Counted from the first letter of the stretch, positions 1-8,160 are shown. The stretch: 43,599 nt of DNA from Hyphomicrobiales bacterium (GCA_019247795.1 JAFBAK010000008.1:1-43599); one strand, 5' to 3'. The notes: generated from the letters alone by a model not told the origin. Numbers and translations: made by a program.

Positions 1-1
1 T

Positions 2-136
2 GAGGGCGCGCGTTTGGGGTTCGAGAGCCTCGGTTGTTCGCACCACGGCGATTTCGCGAGAGCCGCCACTGATTTGGAAGTCCTGGCGGAGCGGCTTCAC
101 CGTTCGGCGCAAGGAATGGCGAGGGTGCATGGATGA
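2..136 (+). CDS. Possible C-terminal end of a gene cut by the left edge
   Basis: An open frame enters from the left edge and runs 44 codons to TGA at 134-136. The encoded tail is mixed and soluble-looking, with Ala, Leu, Arg and His and no membrane segment. No motif is recognisable and no start is inside the window, so the product cannot be named. It could equally be chance open frame in GC-rich DNA. Confidence 0.25.
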   Translation, partial: EGARLGFESLGCSHHGDFARAATDLEVLAERLHRSAQGMARVHG

Positions 137-193
137 GGAGGGAAGCGAACTCGCACGATCGCGGCAAAGCGCCTTCGAACGAATGTGCAGTTC

Positions 194-199
194 TATACT
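194..199 (+). promoter_or_regulatory. Possible -10 element upstream of the Flp pilin
   Basis: TATACT stands in a locally AT-rich stretch about 45 bases before the pilin start. No convincing -35 box at the usual spacing is visible. The link to the pilin is inferred from position only. Confidence 0.25.
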
Positions 200-243
200 G
201 TAATCATGCTAAGTCACTGAATTTAAGGGTTTAGAAATCAATT

Positions 244-459
244 ATGTGCAGTCATATTGAAATGAAATATGGACTAAAGTCGTTTGTGCAACGCGTCAAG
301 CTGGCACCCTTTCTCAAAGACGAGGTCGGCGCGACCGCCGTAGAGTATGGGCTTTTGGCGGCGCTGATCTCGGTCGTGATCATCGTATCGGTCACGGCCG
401 TCGGCACGCAGATCGTCAAGACCTTCACCACCGTCAAAAATGCCCTTGCGGGCAATTGA
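244..459 (+). CDS. Flp family type IVb pilin
   Basis: This is a 71-residue prepilin of the Flp/Fap class, the major subunit of Tad-type pili. The short basic leader is followed by the processing site and the hallmark segment GATAVEYGLLAALISVVII (about residues 29-47), in which Gly precedes the cleavage point and the Glu and Tyr are the conserved pair of Flp pilins; this hydrophobic helix drives assembly. A second ATG at 262 would give a more typical leader, and neither start has a strong ribosome binding site. The length of about 60-70 residues fits the family. No tad or cpa assembly genes lie next to it, so it is solitary here and would depend on a prepilin peptidase and secretion system encoded elsewhere. 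Confidence 0.9.
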   Translation: MCSHIEMKYGLKSFVQRVKLAPFLKDEVGATAVEYGLLAALISVVIIVSVTAVGTQIVKTFTTVKNALAGN

Positions 460-574
460 GCTCCTCTACTCGATTACGCAAACTGTCTCGCCCGTGATCT
501 GAGGATGCGCGCTGTCCCAGGCAGACTGCTCACCCTATGTCTGCCTCGACCTGGATACTCTCGGTGCCGAGCCC

Positions 575-916
575 TTGGCGATACCGGCCCTGGGGCTCTT
601 GGGCCGATACGCCGCCGAACCCGGCCTTGACGAGGACAAGGAGGCACTCGCGCTGGTGGTCTCAGCCATCCTCACCGCCGGCTTCCGCGTGAGTGTGCGT
701 CTTTGGGTTGTCAGTCATCGCAGCACGTCCGTTACGGCTCTTCTATCAATAGGAGAAGGGTGGCGTTCGGCCGCGATAACATTTGCTGAGGCAAAGCCTC
801 TTCTGGCCTACTACATCGAACCCGTGATCCTAGACATGCAGAGTAATGCCGCGCGTCACTCCGCTGACATCTTGACAAGCTTAGATCGCAAACGAAATCT
901 GTTCTTCGAAGCATGA
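575..916 (+). CDS. Doubtful open frame of unknown function
   Basis: A 113-codon frame starting at TTG fills part of the gap between the pilin and the next small gene. The frame is open further upstream to a TGA near 500, and the composition is moderately protein-like, but there is no clear ribosome binding site, signal peptide or known motif. It may be a real unknown gene, the remnant of a decayed gene, or chance. Apart from this frame the 460-932 interval holds nothing I can recognise. Confidence 0.25.
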   Translation: MAIPALGLLGRYAAEPGLDEDKEALALVVSAILTAGFRVSVRLWVVSHRSTSVTALLSIGEGWRSAAITFAEAKPLLAYYIEPVILDMQSNAARHSADILTSLDRKRNLFFEA

Positions 917-932
917 GCAAGGGGGTGGTCCC

Positions 933-1181
933 ATGTTCAAGATCGTATGGCTTTGCGAGGGTAAGCAGCACGACATTGGCGGATCTCCGATGTTCGCTCC
1001 GCCTCCGGTGCCCACCATTGCCGGTGACTATGTCGTGAAGCACATTTGGCCTTCAATTCACGCAAAATATCCGGAGGTATCAGGGTTCAAGCTGGTGGAT
1101 CTGCCTAGCGGTCTGGATACCTTCCTCTGGGCCGCCAAGCAGAAGGTCGGCGGGGGCATCAGCCTACCGGCTTTGGAATGA
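933..1181 (+). CDS. Small hypothetical protein
   Basis: An 82-residue protein with an ATG start preceded by a purine-rich AGGGGG at 7-8 bases, which supports the start. It has no signal peptide or transmembrane helix. A Pro-rich patch near residues 20-28 is followed by a mixed alpha/beta-looking region. I recognise no family. It stands alone, with no gene close enough to form an obvious operon. Confidence 0.5.
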   Translation: MFKIVWLCEGKQHDIGGSPMFAPPPVPTIAGDYVVKHIWPSIHAKYPEVSGFKLVDLPSGLDTFLWAAKQKVGGGISLPALE

Positions 1182-1325
1182 CCAATTGGTAGAGAGCGGT
1201 CCGAAATACCTGATGGACAAGATAGTTCGTCAGTGATCTGTTCGCGCGGTGAAGTGCAGCGAGCTTCATGTATTGCCCCTGCATGTGGGTGGCCTCCGGT
1301 CGACGGACTGCCTTGAACACTTCGG

Positions 1326-1520
1326 TCACGTCGGGGAATCATAAATTCTCCGCTGGCCGTTGGTAACCTGCAAAACCTCGAAGCGAGCGGGCTTTACCCA
1401 ACGGGCGATCTTCTCGGCTTCCGCGATGGCGGCTTCGTCGCTCTGGGCTTTAAAGTCCTTTGTCTCGCTTTGACCGTCGGCGAGATGGCAGACTATTCGA
1501 TAGCCTTGAAGCTGCGCCAT
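1326..1520 (-). CDS. Small hypothetical protein, 64 residues
   Basis: The frame is open further upstream, but the Arg/Pro-rich extension looks non-coding, and the ATG at 1520 is preceded by an AGGA motif nine bases away. From there the 64-residue product begins with a strand-like hydrophobic stretch (residues 5-12), followed by a charged loop and an Ala/Glu-rich helix (about 29-41), then a second strand. The pattern suggests a small compact alpha/beta domain. No family is recognised. It is transcribed divergently from the protease gene at 1743. Confidence 0.5.
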   Translation of the reverse strand: MAQLQGYRIVCHLADGQSETKDFKAQSDEAAIAEAEKIARWVKPARFEVLQVTNGQRRIYDSPT

Positions 1521-1653
1521 TGGTGGATTCCTATTCGCGGGAGCCGGAGAGACGGAACGCAAGCAAAAGGGCGATCCAATTCTACTTGCCCTGATCGGCC
1601 GTGGTTCCCGCTCGCCCAAACTGTTCCGTCCATTGCTTCGGCTGCAAACGCTT

Positions 1654-1698
1654 GGAACTGAAATAACTGGAACTAAAATAACCGGAACCAAAATCCCA
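1654..1698. repeat. Three 15-bp degenerate tandem repeats
   Basis: Three head-to-tail copies of a 15-base unit lie at 1654-1668, 1669-1683 and 1684-1698. The consensus is GGAACTAAAATAACC. Copies one and two differ at two positions. They lie between the divergent small gene ending upstream at 1520 and the Do-protease start. They could be an operator array or a slipped-strand minisatellite. Confidence 0.7.
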
Positions 1699-1742
1699 CC
1701 AAAGAATTTGCTGCCGTGTCTTCTCGCTCGCCGGAGACGCAC

Positions 1743-3305
1743 ATGCTTTGGGCAGCATTCCTTTTTGAGCCGAACGGCTCGAGGTTCATCTTTTCCGCCA
1801 GACGCGGCTTAAGACTGGTCGCTTTGTCGTTATTGGTCGGCTGCGCTGGGCTGACTGCGGAGGGCCAAAGCGCACGCGCTGCTCAGGTCAGCGCGCAGAG
1901 CCCAACTAATCTGCCGAGCTTTGCAGATCTCGTCGCCAAGGTGAAACCCGCGGTCATCGCGGTGACCGTCAAGATTGAAAGCGATGCGCGATCGAACGAC
2001 ACTGGAGAGTCGGAGGCGCCCTCGCAATCAGAGCCTTTCGGCGGCAACTCTCCGCTGCATCATTATTTCTTCGAAGGGCCGGAGCAGCGACAGACGCAAC
2101 CCCAACCCGGCCCGCAGATGATGGCGCTCGGGTCTGGCTTCTTCATTTCCTCGGACGGCTACGCCGTGACGAACGATCACGTTGTGCAAAATGGCGTTTC
2201 CTTCATGATAGCGACGGAAGACGGGACGACCTACCCCGCAAAGGTGGTCGGTGCGGATTTGCGAACGGATTTGGCCCTGCTGAAAGTGGATGGTCGTACC
2301 GATTTTCCTTACGTCAAGCTTGCCGATCACGAGCCACGCATCGGTGATTGGGTCATCGCCGTAGGTAATCCCTATGGCCTGGGCGGTACCGTGACCGCCG
2401 GCATCGTTTCAGCACGTGGCCGCCACATAGACACCGACACTTACGATGACTTCCTGCAGATCGATGCACCCATCAATAAGGGCAACTCTGGCGGACCGAG
2501 CTTTGGACTTGACGGGGATGTTGTGGGAGTGAACACCGCCATCTTCTCGCCATCGGGGGGCTCCGTCGGGATCGGATTTGCAATCCCGGCAACAACGGTT
2601 GCCCCGGTGGTCCGGGCGCTCAAAGAAAAAGGGGTGGTGACGCGAGGGGCGCTCGGCGTCCAGATTCAAACCATAACCCCCGACATGGCCGACGCGCTCG
2701 GGTTGAAGCGGGAGCAGGGCGCTTTGATCGCGCAGACGCAGGCCGACGGCGCGGCTGCCAAGTCCGGAATGGTACCGGGGGATGTGATCGTGACCGTTGA
2801 CGACCGTCCCGTTAAGAGCGGCGCCGATCTCGCTGCCATGATAAGCGCGCTGCCACCCGGCGCTACAGTGAAAGTCGGCGTTCTTCACGATGGCAGCGAT
2901 CGCACCATTTCGGTCACTCTTGGAGAACTCCCGAACACCCCGTTCAAGGCTCCTGCCGCGTCGGCGCCAAAGGAGCCGCCGGGGCTTGGTCTAGCTCTGG
3001 CCCCAGCTGCCAATGTGCAGGGCGCCGGAAATGAAGGAGTGGTGATCACCGAAGTCGATCCAAACGGAGCAGCCGCTCAGAAGGGGCTCGTTGCGGGGGA
3101 TGTCATAACTGAAGCTGGCAACGCTCCGGTAAGCACGCCGGATGACATTCACAAGGCGGTGCGCACCGCACAAGAGGGTGGCAAGCGCGACGTCCTGTTG
3201 CGGGTGAAAAAACAGGATAACCGGACCCAATTCGTTGCACTGCCGATCGCTGCCGAGAAGTCCACTCTGTGGGGTAGGATTGAGAGCTGGATTCACTCTC
3301 TGTGA
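1743..3305 (+). CDS. degP: Do-type (HtrA/DegP) periplasmic serine protease
   Basis: An envelope quality-control protease and chaperone of the HtrA/Do family. Numbering from an alternative GTG start at 1716, the catalytic triad is visible as His155 (TNDHVV), Asp185 (RTDLALLKV) and Ser258 (GNSGGPSF). A hydrophobic leader (about residues 31-46, reading VALSLLVGCAG) directs export, possibly as a lipoprotein because of the VGCAG sequence. The protease domain is followed by two PDZ domains, roughly residues 300-400 and 420-515, giving the usual Do length of about 500. I prefer the ATG at 1743, which shortens the leader by nine residues. The gene stands alone and faces the convergent VOC gene. The 15-bp repeat array lies directly upstream and may be regulatory. 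Confidence 0.93.
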   Translation: MLWAAFLFEPNGSRFIFSARRGLRLVALSLLVGCAGLTAEGQSARAAQVSAQSPTNLPSFADLVAKVKPAVIAVTVKIESDARSNDTGESEAPSQSEPFGGNSPLHHYFFEGPEQRQTQPQPGPQMMALGSGFFISSDGYAVTNDHVVQNGVSFMIATEDGTTYPAKVVGADLRTDLALLKVDGRTDFPYVKLADHEPRIGDWVIAVGNPYGLGGTVTAGIVSARGRHIDTDTYDDFLQIDAPINKGNSGGPSFGLDGDVVGVNTAIFSPSGGSVGIGFAIPATTVAPVVRALKEKGVVTRGALGVQIQTITPDMADALGLKREQGALIAQTQADGAAAKSGMVPGDVIVTVDDRPVKSGADLAAMISALPPGATVKVGVLHDGSDRTISVTLGELPNTPFKAPAASAPKEPPGLGLALAPAANVQGAGNEGVVITEVDPNGAAAQKGLVAGDVITEAGNAPVSTPDDIHKAVRTAQEGGKRDVLLRVKKQDNRTQFVALPIAAEKSTLWGRIESWIHSL

Positions 3306-3388
3306 TCGACTGAGTTCGAATCGAGTTGCGCGAGCCGAATTCGAACTGCGTTCGGGACACGGTCCGCAACAGGCTCAGCTCGCGACAT

Positions 3389-4234
3389 TCAGGCAGCGCC
3401 TTCGGTTGGGCTTTTGTGCCGTTGCCTCAGGCTCCGCGCCTGAGCAGATGCAGATGTCCGTCTCGATCGCGCAGAAGCGCATCGCAATCCGCAGACGATC
3501 CGTGTCGCCGCGACGTCATTGGCTTCCAGCCGTCCCGCCGATCGGCTTCGCGATGTGCGATACGCGAGCAGCTCGAGATGTGGTGTTTCCTGGCGCGGCA
3601 CCATCGTAACAACTTCGACGTCCGCTCGGCTTAGCCCATCCAGAGCGTCTTGTGTCGGACCGTGATTGTCTGTCCGATTTCGTGTCGACAAACCTAGTGC
3701 TGAGTAAAACTGCCGGCTTGCCTCGATGTTAGAAACGCTGATCGCTGAGTGATCAATGCCGAGTAGTCCACTACCCTGCCAGGTCACGCTGTGTGGTGGA
3801 AATTGCAAAAATTCGAGTGGGTGCCCCTCTGGGTCACGGAACTTGACGGCGGTTACGCCACCCTCGGACGCGGGGAGCGTTACGGGGCCGCTATCCGAGA
3901 TCGGGATAGCGCCCAAGTCCCTCGCGCGGGACCAATGGAAGGCTGCATTGTCCGTTACAAGGGCCAGATGTTGGAAGTGGAGGTCGGCACTCGTGGCGCC
4001 CTCGGGATAGGGCCGGCCGGGGGAATTGAAGCAGTCGAGATCGACGCGCTGCTCACCGATGTGCAGCGGGGAGCGTGTACCGCCGTGATCAAGGCCTAAA
4101 AGCGCGATCTCATCGTCAGATATCCTTTCAGGCTCGCCGATGGCGAAGCCAAGGCCCGCGTAGAACTGGATAAGCGGCTCAGGCCGAGCAGTCGTAAGCC
4201 GGAATGCGGTGATCGCGGCGAGGTGCGCGGTCAT
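3389..4234 (-). CDS. VOC family protein, C-terminal frameshift
   Basis: Two tandem vicinal-oxygen-chelate (glyoxalase/bleomycin-resistance type) modules make up this last gene of the GMC operon. The modules cover about residues 1-135 and 146-250 (for example HLALVTD, FRDPEGHPLEFLQFP and IDHSAISVSNIEASRQFYSALG). The ATG at 4234 overlaps the SMP-30 stop in ATGA, indicating translational coupling. After about residue 247 the product turns into an Arg/Ser-rich tail, while a different frame continues with the family-typical ending LLRDRDGHLHLL and a stop at 3427. One base near 3493 is therefore out of place (gain of one or loss of two). This is either a real lesion or a sequencing error. The substrate is unknown; a role on a sugar- or lactone-derived intermediate is inference from neighbours. 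Confidence 0.82.
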   Translation of the reverse strand: MTAHLAAITAFRLTTARPEPLIQFYAGLGFAIGEPERISDDEIALLGLDHGGTRSPLHIGEQRVDLDCFNSPGRPYPEGATSADLHFQHLALVTDNAAFHWSRARDLGAIPISDSGPVTLPASEGGVTAVKFRDPEGHPLEFLQFPPHSVTWQGSGLLGIDHSAISVSNIEASRQFYSALGLSTRNRTDNHGPTQDALDGLSRADVEVVTMVPRQETPHLELLAYRTSRSRSAGRLEANDVAATRIVCGLRCASARSRRTSASAQARSLRQRHKSPTEGAA

Positions 4235-5133
4235 GGGCGGACGCAGCCCCGCACATTGGTGTAGATCGCCAATAAGCAGTGGGAGGCGCACAGGAACAGG
4301 CGCGAGCGGTTGCGGCCTCCAAAAGCAAGGTTGGACACCACGAAGGGCGTCAAAATCTTGCCGAGCAAGTCCCCCTGCGGGCTAATGCACTGGACGCCGT
4401 CGGCCGCGCTGGACCATAGGTTACCCTGTTCATCAATTCGGAAACCATCCGCGAATCCGGGGCTGACCCTGTAAAAATCTTCGCCCCCCGACAGTTTTCC
4501 GCTCTCGGATACGTTGAAGCGACGGATGCACCGGCGGGCTCGCGGTTCGAACTGACGCCCGCTCTCGGCGACGTAGAGAATGCGCTCGTCGGGCGAGAAG
4601 GCGAGCCCGTTCGGGCCTTCGAAATCATCGGCGGCGACGGTCAAATCGCCAGTCGCCGGATCGAACCGGTAGAGCCTCGGTGGCAGCTCGGAAGTCTGCT
4701 TGCCTCCTTCATAATCAGTGTTGATGCCGTAGAGCGGGTCGCTGAACCAGATCGTGCCATCGGACTTGCAGACGATGTCGTTTGGGGAGTTGAGACGCCG
4801 ACCGCAATAATGGCTGATCAAGATTGTCACGCTGCCGTCAAGTTCGGTTCGAGTGATGCAGCGATCGTGGTGCGAACAGCCGATCAATCGGCCTTGCATG
4901 TCGCGTGCATGTCCGTTGGCGAAACCCGATGGTTGGCGGAAAACGGTCACCCCCGCGTCCTCGCTCCAGCGCAGGATGCGATTATTGGGTATGTCGCTGA
5001 CGTAAAGGCAATTGTGGTCGGCGAACCACACCGGCCCTTCGAGCCAGCGATAGCCTTCGCCCAACCTCTCCAGTGGCGCGTTGGGCAGTACCAAGGAACC
5101 GAAGCGATCATCGCAGAACTCGAACGGGCTCAT
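4231..5133 (-). CDS. SMP-30/gluconolactonase-family hydrolase
   Basis: A 300-residue six-bladed beta-propeller of the SMP-30/gluconolactonase/LRE family, which uses a divalent metal to hydrolyse lactones. Landmark segments are visible: EGPVW with the metal-ligand Glu32, SPNDIV (Asn118), PNGLAFSPDE (Asn175) and DGFRIDEQGNLW (Asp229). No signal peptide is evident, so it is probably cytoplasmic. It lies six bases after the cupin gene and overlaps the VOC gene in ATGA. Next to a GMC oxidoreductase it would plausibly open the lactone that such an enzyme makes from a sugar; that coupling is inferred. Confidence 0.9.
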   Translation of the reverse strand: MSPFEFCDDRFGSLVLPNAPLERLGEGYRWLEGPVWFADHNCLYVSDIPNNRILRWSEDAGVTVFRQPSGFANGHARDMQGRLIGCSHHDRCITRTELDGSVTILISHYCGRRLNSPNDIVCKSDGTIWFSDPLYGINTDYEGGKQTSELPPRLYRFDPATGDLTVAADDFEGPNGLAFSPDERILYVAESGRQFEPRARRCIRRFNVSESGKLSGGEDFYRVSPGFADGFRIDEQGNLWSSAADGVQCISPQGDLLGKILTPFVVSNLAFGGRNRSRLFLCASHCLLAIYTNVRGCVRP

Positions 5134-5139
5134 GCCGCA

Positions 5140-5586
5140 CTACCGGAGGTGACAAGGATCGCGTGAAGGATCGACGTGCAGCTGAACGGTCATCAGTACT
5201 GCCGGCTGCTCACCGATCGTGCCTGAGCGATGGCCCTTTTTGCCGGCCGTCTCGGTACAGCCTTGATCCTCCCCGAACGAGAACTCTCCAGGTCCCTGCT
5301 CGATGCGGGTACCATCCATGCTCTCGATCCACCAGCGCCCCGACAAGACGACAATCCATTGCGGTGCTGGATTCTCGTGCCAATCACCGACCCAGCCAAT
5401 CGGTTGAACGGTAAAAACGACAGTCGATGGATGAGAGCCTTGATTATCGTTCCACTGTGGATCAGCTGAACCGACCCGCTCGAGACGGTAGTTGCTCAGA
5501 TGGCATTGCCGCTGGCGGCTGATGCCGTCCGGCCCCACCCAGAGGTGCCAATAAGAAATCGAGGGCTTTTGTCCAGGATCACTCAC
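5140..5586 (-). CDS. Cupin-domain protein
   Basis: A 148-residue single-cupin protein. The core runs from about residue 66 (WVGDWHENPAPQWIVVLSG) to 137, with the characteristic Gly-Asp-His-Glu start, the PxG-type turn QGPGEFSFGED and a late HRSGT segment. The His of DWHENP is a candidate metal ligand, although the canonical HxH pair is not intact. The start overlaps the end of the doxX gene by eight bases and the stop is six bases before the SMP-30 gene, placing it in the operon. It may be an isomerase, a dioxygenase-like enzyme or a ligand-binding protein; the sequence does not decide. Confidence 0.8.
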   Translation of the reverse strand: MSDPGQKPSISYWHLWVGPDGISRQRQCHLSNYRLERVGSADPQWNDNQGSHPSTVVFTVQPIGWVGDWHENPAPQWIVVLSGRWWIESMDGTRIEQGPGEFSFGEDQGCTETAGKKGHRSGTIGEQPAVLMTVQLHVDPSRDPCHLR

Positions 5587-6055
5587 GGATGTCTCTCGCG
5601 CTGCTGTAAGGGTGGCTCGAGGCGAATGGATGCGCGAGGAAGGGCCACAGACCGGATCCGTCGGTTCCGACGACGATGAGCAGAAAGCCTGCCCCCAAGG
5701 ACAGGTTCTTGAGAAAATCCCAGAACAAAACGCGCGCCTTGCTGTCGCCTTTGGCCCAGAAGTCGCCAGGTACCCAGAAGCGTTTGAAGAGCGCCGCAGT
5801 AGCCACGCAATAAGCCGACATGATGAACCCGGACATCCGGTCCGCGATCCCGGTCACGACCCCCAGCGAGACGATTGTTTCAATTCCGAACCCGCACAGG
5901 AGCACCGCGACGGCGAGAGACCGAGGCTTGAAAACCTCCTGGGATTGCTTCACCGCGCCGTCGAAGCCGATTACCTTGTCGAGCGCACTGAAAGGTAAAA
6001 ACAGCAACACGAGCCCATATCGGACACAGAGGGCAACTATTGCGGCCGTGCTCAT
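5579..6055 (-). CDS. DoxX family membrane protein
   Basis: A 158-residue integral membrane protein of the DoxX/DoxD-like family with about four hydrophobic helices (near residues 8-26, 44-66, 73-92 and 112-128). Segments LLFLPFSALDKVIGF and FGIETIVSLGVVTG match the family style. DoxX-type proteins are linked to quinone-coupled electron transfer and membrane redox complexes. The ATG overlaps the stop of the GMC gene in ATGA, so the two are translationally coupled. I infer that it could be the membrane electron acceptor or anchor for the GMC enzyme. Confidence 0.85.
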   Translation of the reverse strand: MSTAAIVALCVRYGLVLLFLPFSALDKVIGFDGAVKQSQEVFKPRSLAVAVLLCGFGIETIVSLGVVTGIADRMSGFIMSAYCVATAALFKRFWVPGDFWAKGDSKARVLFWDFLKNLSLGAGFLLIVVGTDGSGLWPFLAHPFASSHPYSSARDIRE

Positions 6056-7620
6056 TTCAACCGCTCCGCGATTCGATCCGCAACACGAAGTGCGTTTGCG
6101 ATGATCGTGAGAGTTGGATTGACCGCGCCGATCGCCGGAAAAAAGCTCGCATCGGCGATGTAGAGATTGTCGAGCTCATGAGCTTTGCAGTCGAGATCGA
6201 GCACCGATGTCGTGGGATCGGTTCCGAAACGCGCCGTGCCCGCTTGGTGTGCCGTACCCCCGAGCGGAATATTTTTGCCCAGATAGAGCGAACGCTCGAT
6301 CATCGCCTTGGGTTTATGGCCGGCGCGATCGAGAACTTCTCTGAGCTTGCGCTTGAGGTGAACGAGGGCCTGTGGATTGGTCTCGACCAGGTCGAGATGA
6401 ACTTTCTCTTCTTTGTAATAGACGCGGTTATCTGGATGAGGAAGGTCCTCAGCCTGAAGCCAGAAATCCATGGAATGGCGAGCCAAGACATCGAAGGGCA
6501 TGTCGGGCAACCATTCCAGCCATTTCGGCAGCGCCTCGCCGCGGATCTGATCTGGATGGCTGGTCGCGCACATCTGCACGAGGCCGAGCGGATGGTCCCA
6601 GTCCTCGGCGCCGAAATAGAAGTCGCTGAACGCCAAAGTTTTCTGAAATACGGTGTCGTTGATATCCGGAACGATTGCCATCAGAACACTCATGTTGTGA
6701 CGCATGTAATTGCGTCCGAGCTGGCCGGATCCATTGGCAAGTCCAGCGGGATGCAAATCGCTCGCAGAACGCAGCAGGAGAAGTGCGGAGGACAATGCTC
6801 CGCAGGCGACCACCACAATGTCGGCGGAGTAGATTTCTTCGGACCCATTTCGATTGACGTGAATGGCATTGACCATGTGTCCGGAAGCGTCCGTGCCAAG
6901 TCGCGAAACATAAGCGCCTGTCAACAACGTGACGTTGGAAAAGCTGGCTAGCATCGGGTCGATGCAGACAACTTGGGCGTCGGCCTTTCCGTTGAGCAGG
7001 CAGGGGAAGCCGTCAAAGAAGCTGCAACGCATGCACACGCTCGTCGGCGTGGGTTTTCCGTCCTTTTCATCGAGCAAAATGCCCAAGGGAAGATGAAAGG
7101 GGTGAAGGCCGATCCCTCGCAAGTTTTGCGCGAGTTCAGCGATTTTGGGCTCGTGACTTACGGGCTGGTGCGGATACGGAGCGCTGGCCCAAGGCTCGAG
7201 CGGATCCTCGCCGCGTTGGCCATGGACATGAAACAACCGCTCGGCTTGCGTGTAATAGGGCTCGAACACCTCGTAGCTGACGGGCCACGCCGGAGAGATA
7301 CCGCCGGCATGTACCACCTCGCCGAAGTCCCGCTCACGCAACCGGAAAAGGGCGGCGCCATAAACTTTGGAATTTCCACCGACATAATAGTGAAGGGCTG
7401 GGCTGAACCGATCCCCTTTGGAATTCGTCCAGGGTTCATCGGCCTGATACACCCCCTCCACAAAGACAGCCTGCGAGCTCCAGTTCTTCTCGCTTCGCGG
7501 CAGATAATCGCCTCGCTCCAGGATCAAAATACGTTTGCCGGTGGGCGCCAGTCGCGTTGCAAGCGAGGCGCCGCCCGGCCCGCTGCCGACCACGACAACG
7601 TCGTAATGATTGTCTGCCAA
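6052..7620 (-). CDS. GMC family FAD-dependent oxidoreductase
   Basis: A 522-residue FAD enzyme of the glucose-methanol-choline class, first gene of the operon. The N-terminal dinucleotide fold shows GSGPGG (Gly12, 14, 16 and 17) and the ribose-binding ERGD. The C-terminal catalytic region has GGTAHQAGTARFGTDP with His458 as candidate base and VNPTLTIIANALRVAD with Asn501. A cysteine cluster, Cys196, Cys199, Cys207 and Cys219, sits in the middle and recalls the Fe-S or cysteine-rich segments of some membrane-linked GMC dehydrogenases. The start must be TTG at 7620, because the next codons upstream include an in-frame TAG; an AGGA lies about 12 bases away. No Sec or Tat leader is seen. The substrate is probably a sugar or alcohol. 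Confidence 0.9.
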   Translation of the reverse strand: MADNHYDVVVVGSGPGGASLATRLAPTGKRILILERGDYLPRSEKNWSSQAVFVEGVYQADEPWTNSKGDRFSPALHYYVGGNSKVYGAALFRLRERDFGEVVHAGGISPAWPVSYEVFEPYYTQAERLFHVHGQRGEDPLEPWASAPYPHQPVSHEPKIAELAQNLRGIGLHPFHLPLGILLDEKDGKPTPTSVCMRCSFFDGFPCLLNGKADAQVVCIDPMLASFSNVTLLTGAYVSRLGTDASGHMVNAIHVNRNGSEEIYSADIVVVACGALSSALLLLRSASDLHPAGLANGSGQLGRNYMRHNMSVLMAIVPDINDTVFQKTLAFSDFYFGAEDWDHPLGLVQMCATSHPDQIRGEALPKWLEWLPDMPFDVLARHSMDFWLQAEDLPHPDNRVYYKEEKVHLDLVETNPQALVHLKRKLREVLDRAGHKPKAMIERSLYLGKNIPLGGTAHQAGTARFGTDPTTSVLDLDCKAHELDNLYIADASFFPAIGAVNPTLTIIANALRVADRIAERLK

Positions 7621-7992
7621 AGTGCCGGTTTTCCTGGTCTACATTTCGGCATGCTGAAGCTCGCCACTATCAGCAACGCAGGCTCCGGCGAAAGTTCCTT
7701 GACGTCACCGTGAGAAGCAAATCGACGGTAAGTCAGCTAGCTCACCTGCGTTACGTTTGAGACCGTCGCATCTCGCTTCGGGCCAAAGTCATGGGAGTGT
7801 GGACAAGCCGGTTTGGCAGGACCGAGTTCGCGATCTGGCAGCATTTTCACGCGACGGTTTCGTCACCTGAAATCTCTAGAGAGCCCGCCGCCCACTCGTC
7901 GGTCAGGGCTGAAGCGCCTATCAGGTGATCGGTAAGATTTTTCGACGGTCCGCCAATAAATGTTCTTTATCGAATATCTTTAACGGCGAAAT
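7621..7992. other. Intergenic region upstream of the GMC operon
   Basis: These 372 bases separate the GMC operon start from the tRNA. The operon promoter must lie here, but I see no confident -35/-10 pair, operator palindrome or small gene. The right end is AT-rich where the tRNA transcript would finish. Confidence 0.5.
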
Positions 7993-8084
7993 TGGCGGAG
8001 ACGGAGGGATTCGAACCCTCGAGACCCCTTTCGAGGTCTGCTCATTTAGCAAACGAGTGCCTTCAGCCTCTCGGCCACGTCTCC
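7993..8084 (-). tRNA. trnS: tRNA-Ser (anticodon GCT)
   Basis: Read on the minus strand, the gene starts GGAGACG, which pairs in all seven positions with CGTCTCC near the 3' end. The anticodon stem CTCGT/ATGAG encloses the loop TTGCTAA with anticodon GCT, decoding AGC/AGU serine. A long variable arm and the T-loop GTTCGAATC are present, as expected for a class II tRNA. The 3' CCA is encoded at 7993-7995 after discriminator G. Confidence 0.96.
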
Positions 8085-8160
8085 TTGCGCCTTGGCCTAT
8101 AGGGACGCCCTTTCCCGGTCAACCGGGGAGCGCGCTACGATTGTGGCTTGCTCGCCACCT

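Noticed and set aside
6040-6951. Plus-strand open frame of 303 codons
   Set aside because: Antisense to the GMC gene, whose FAD and catalytic motifs are clear on the other strand.
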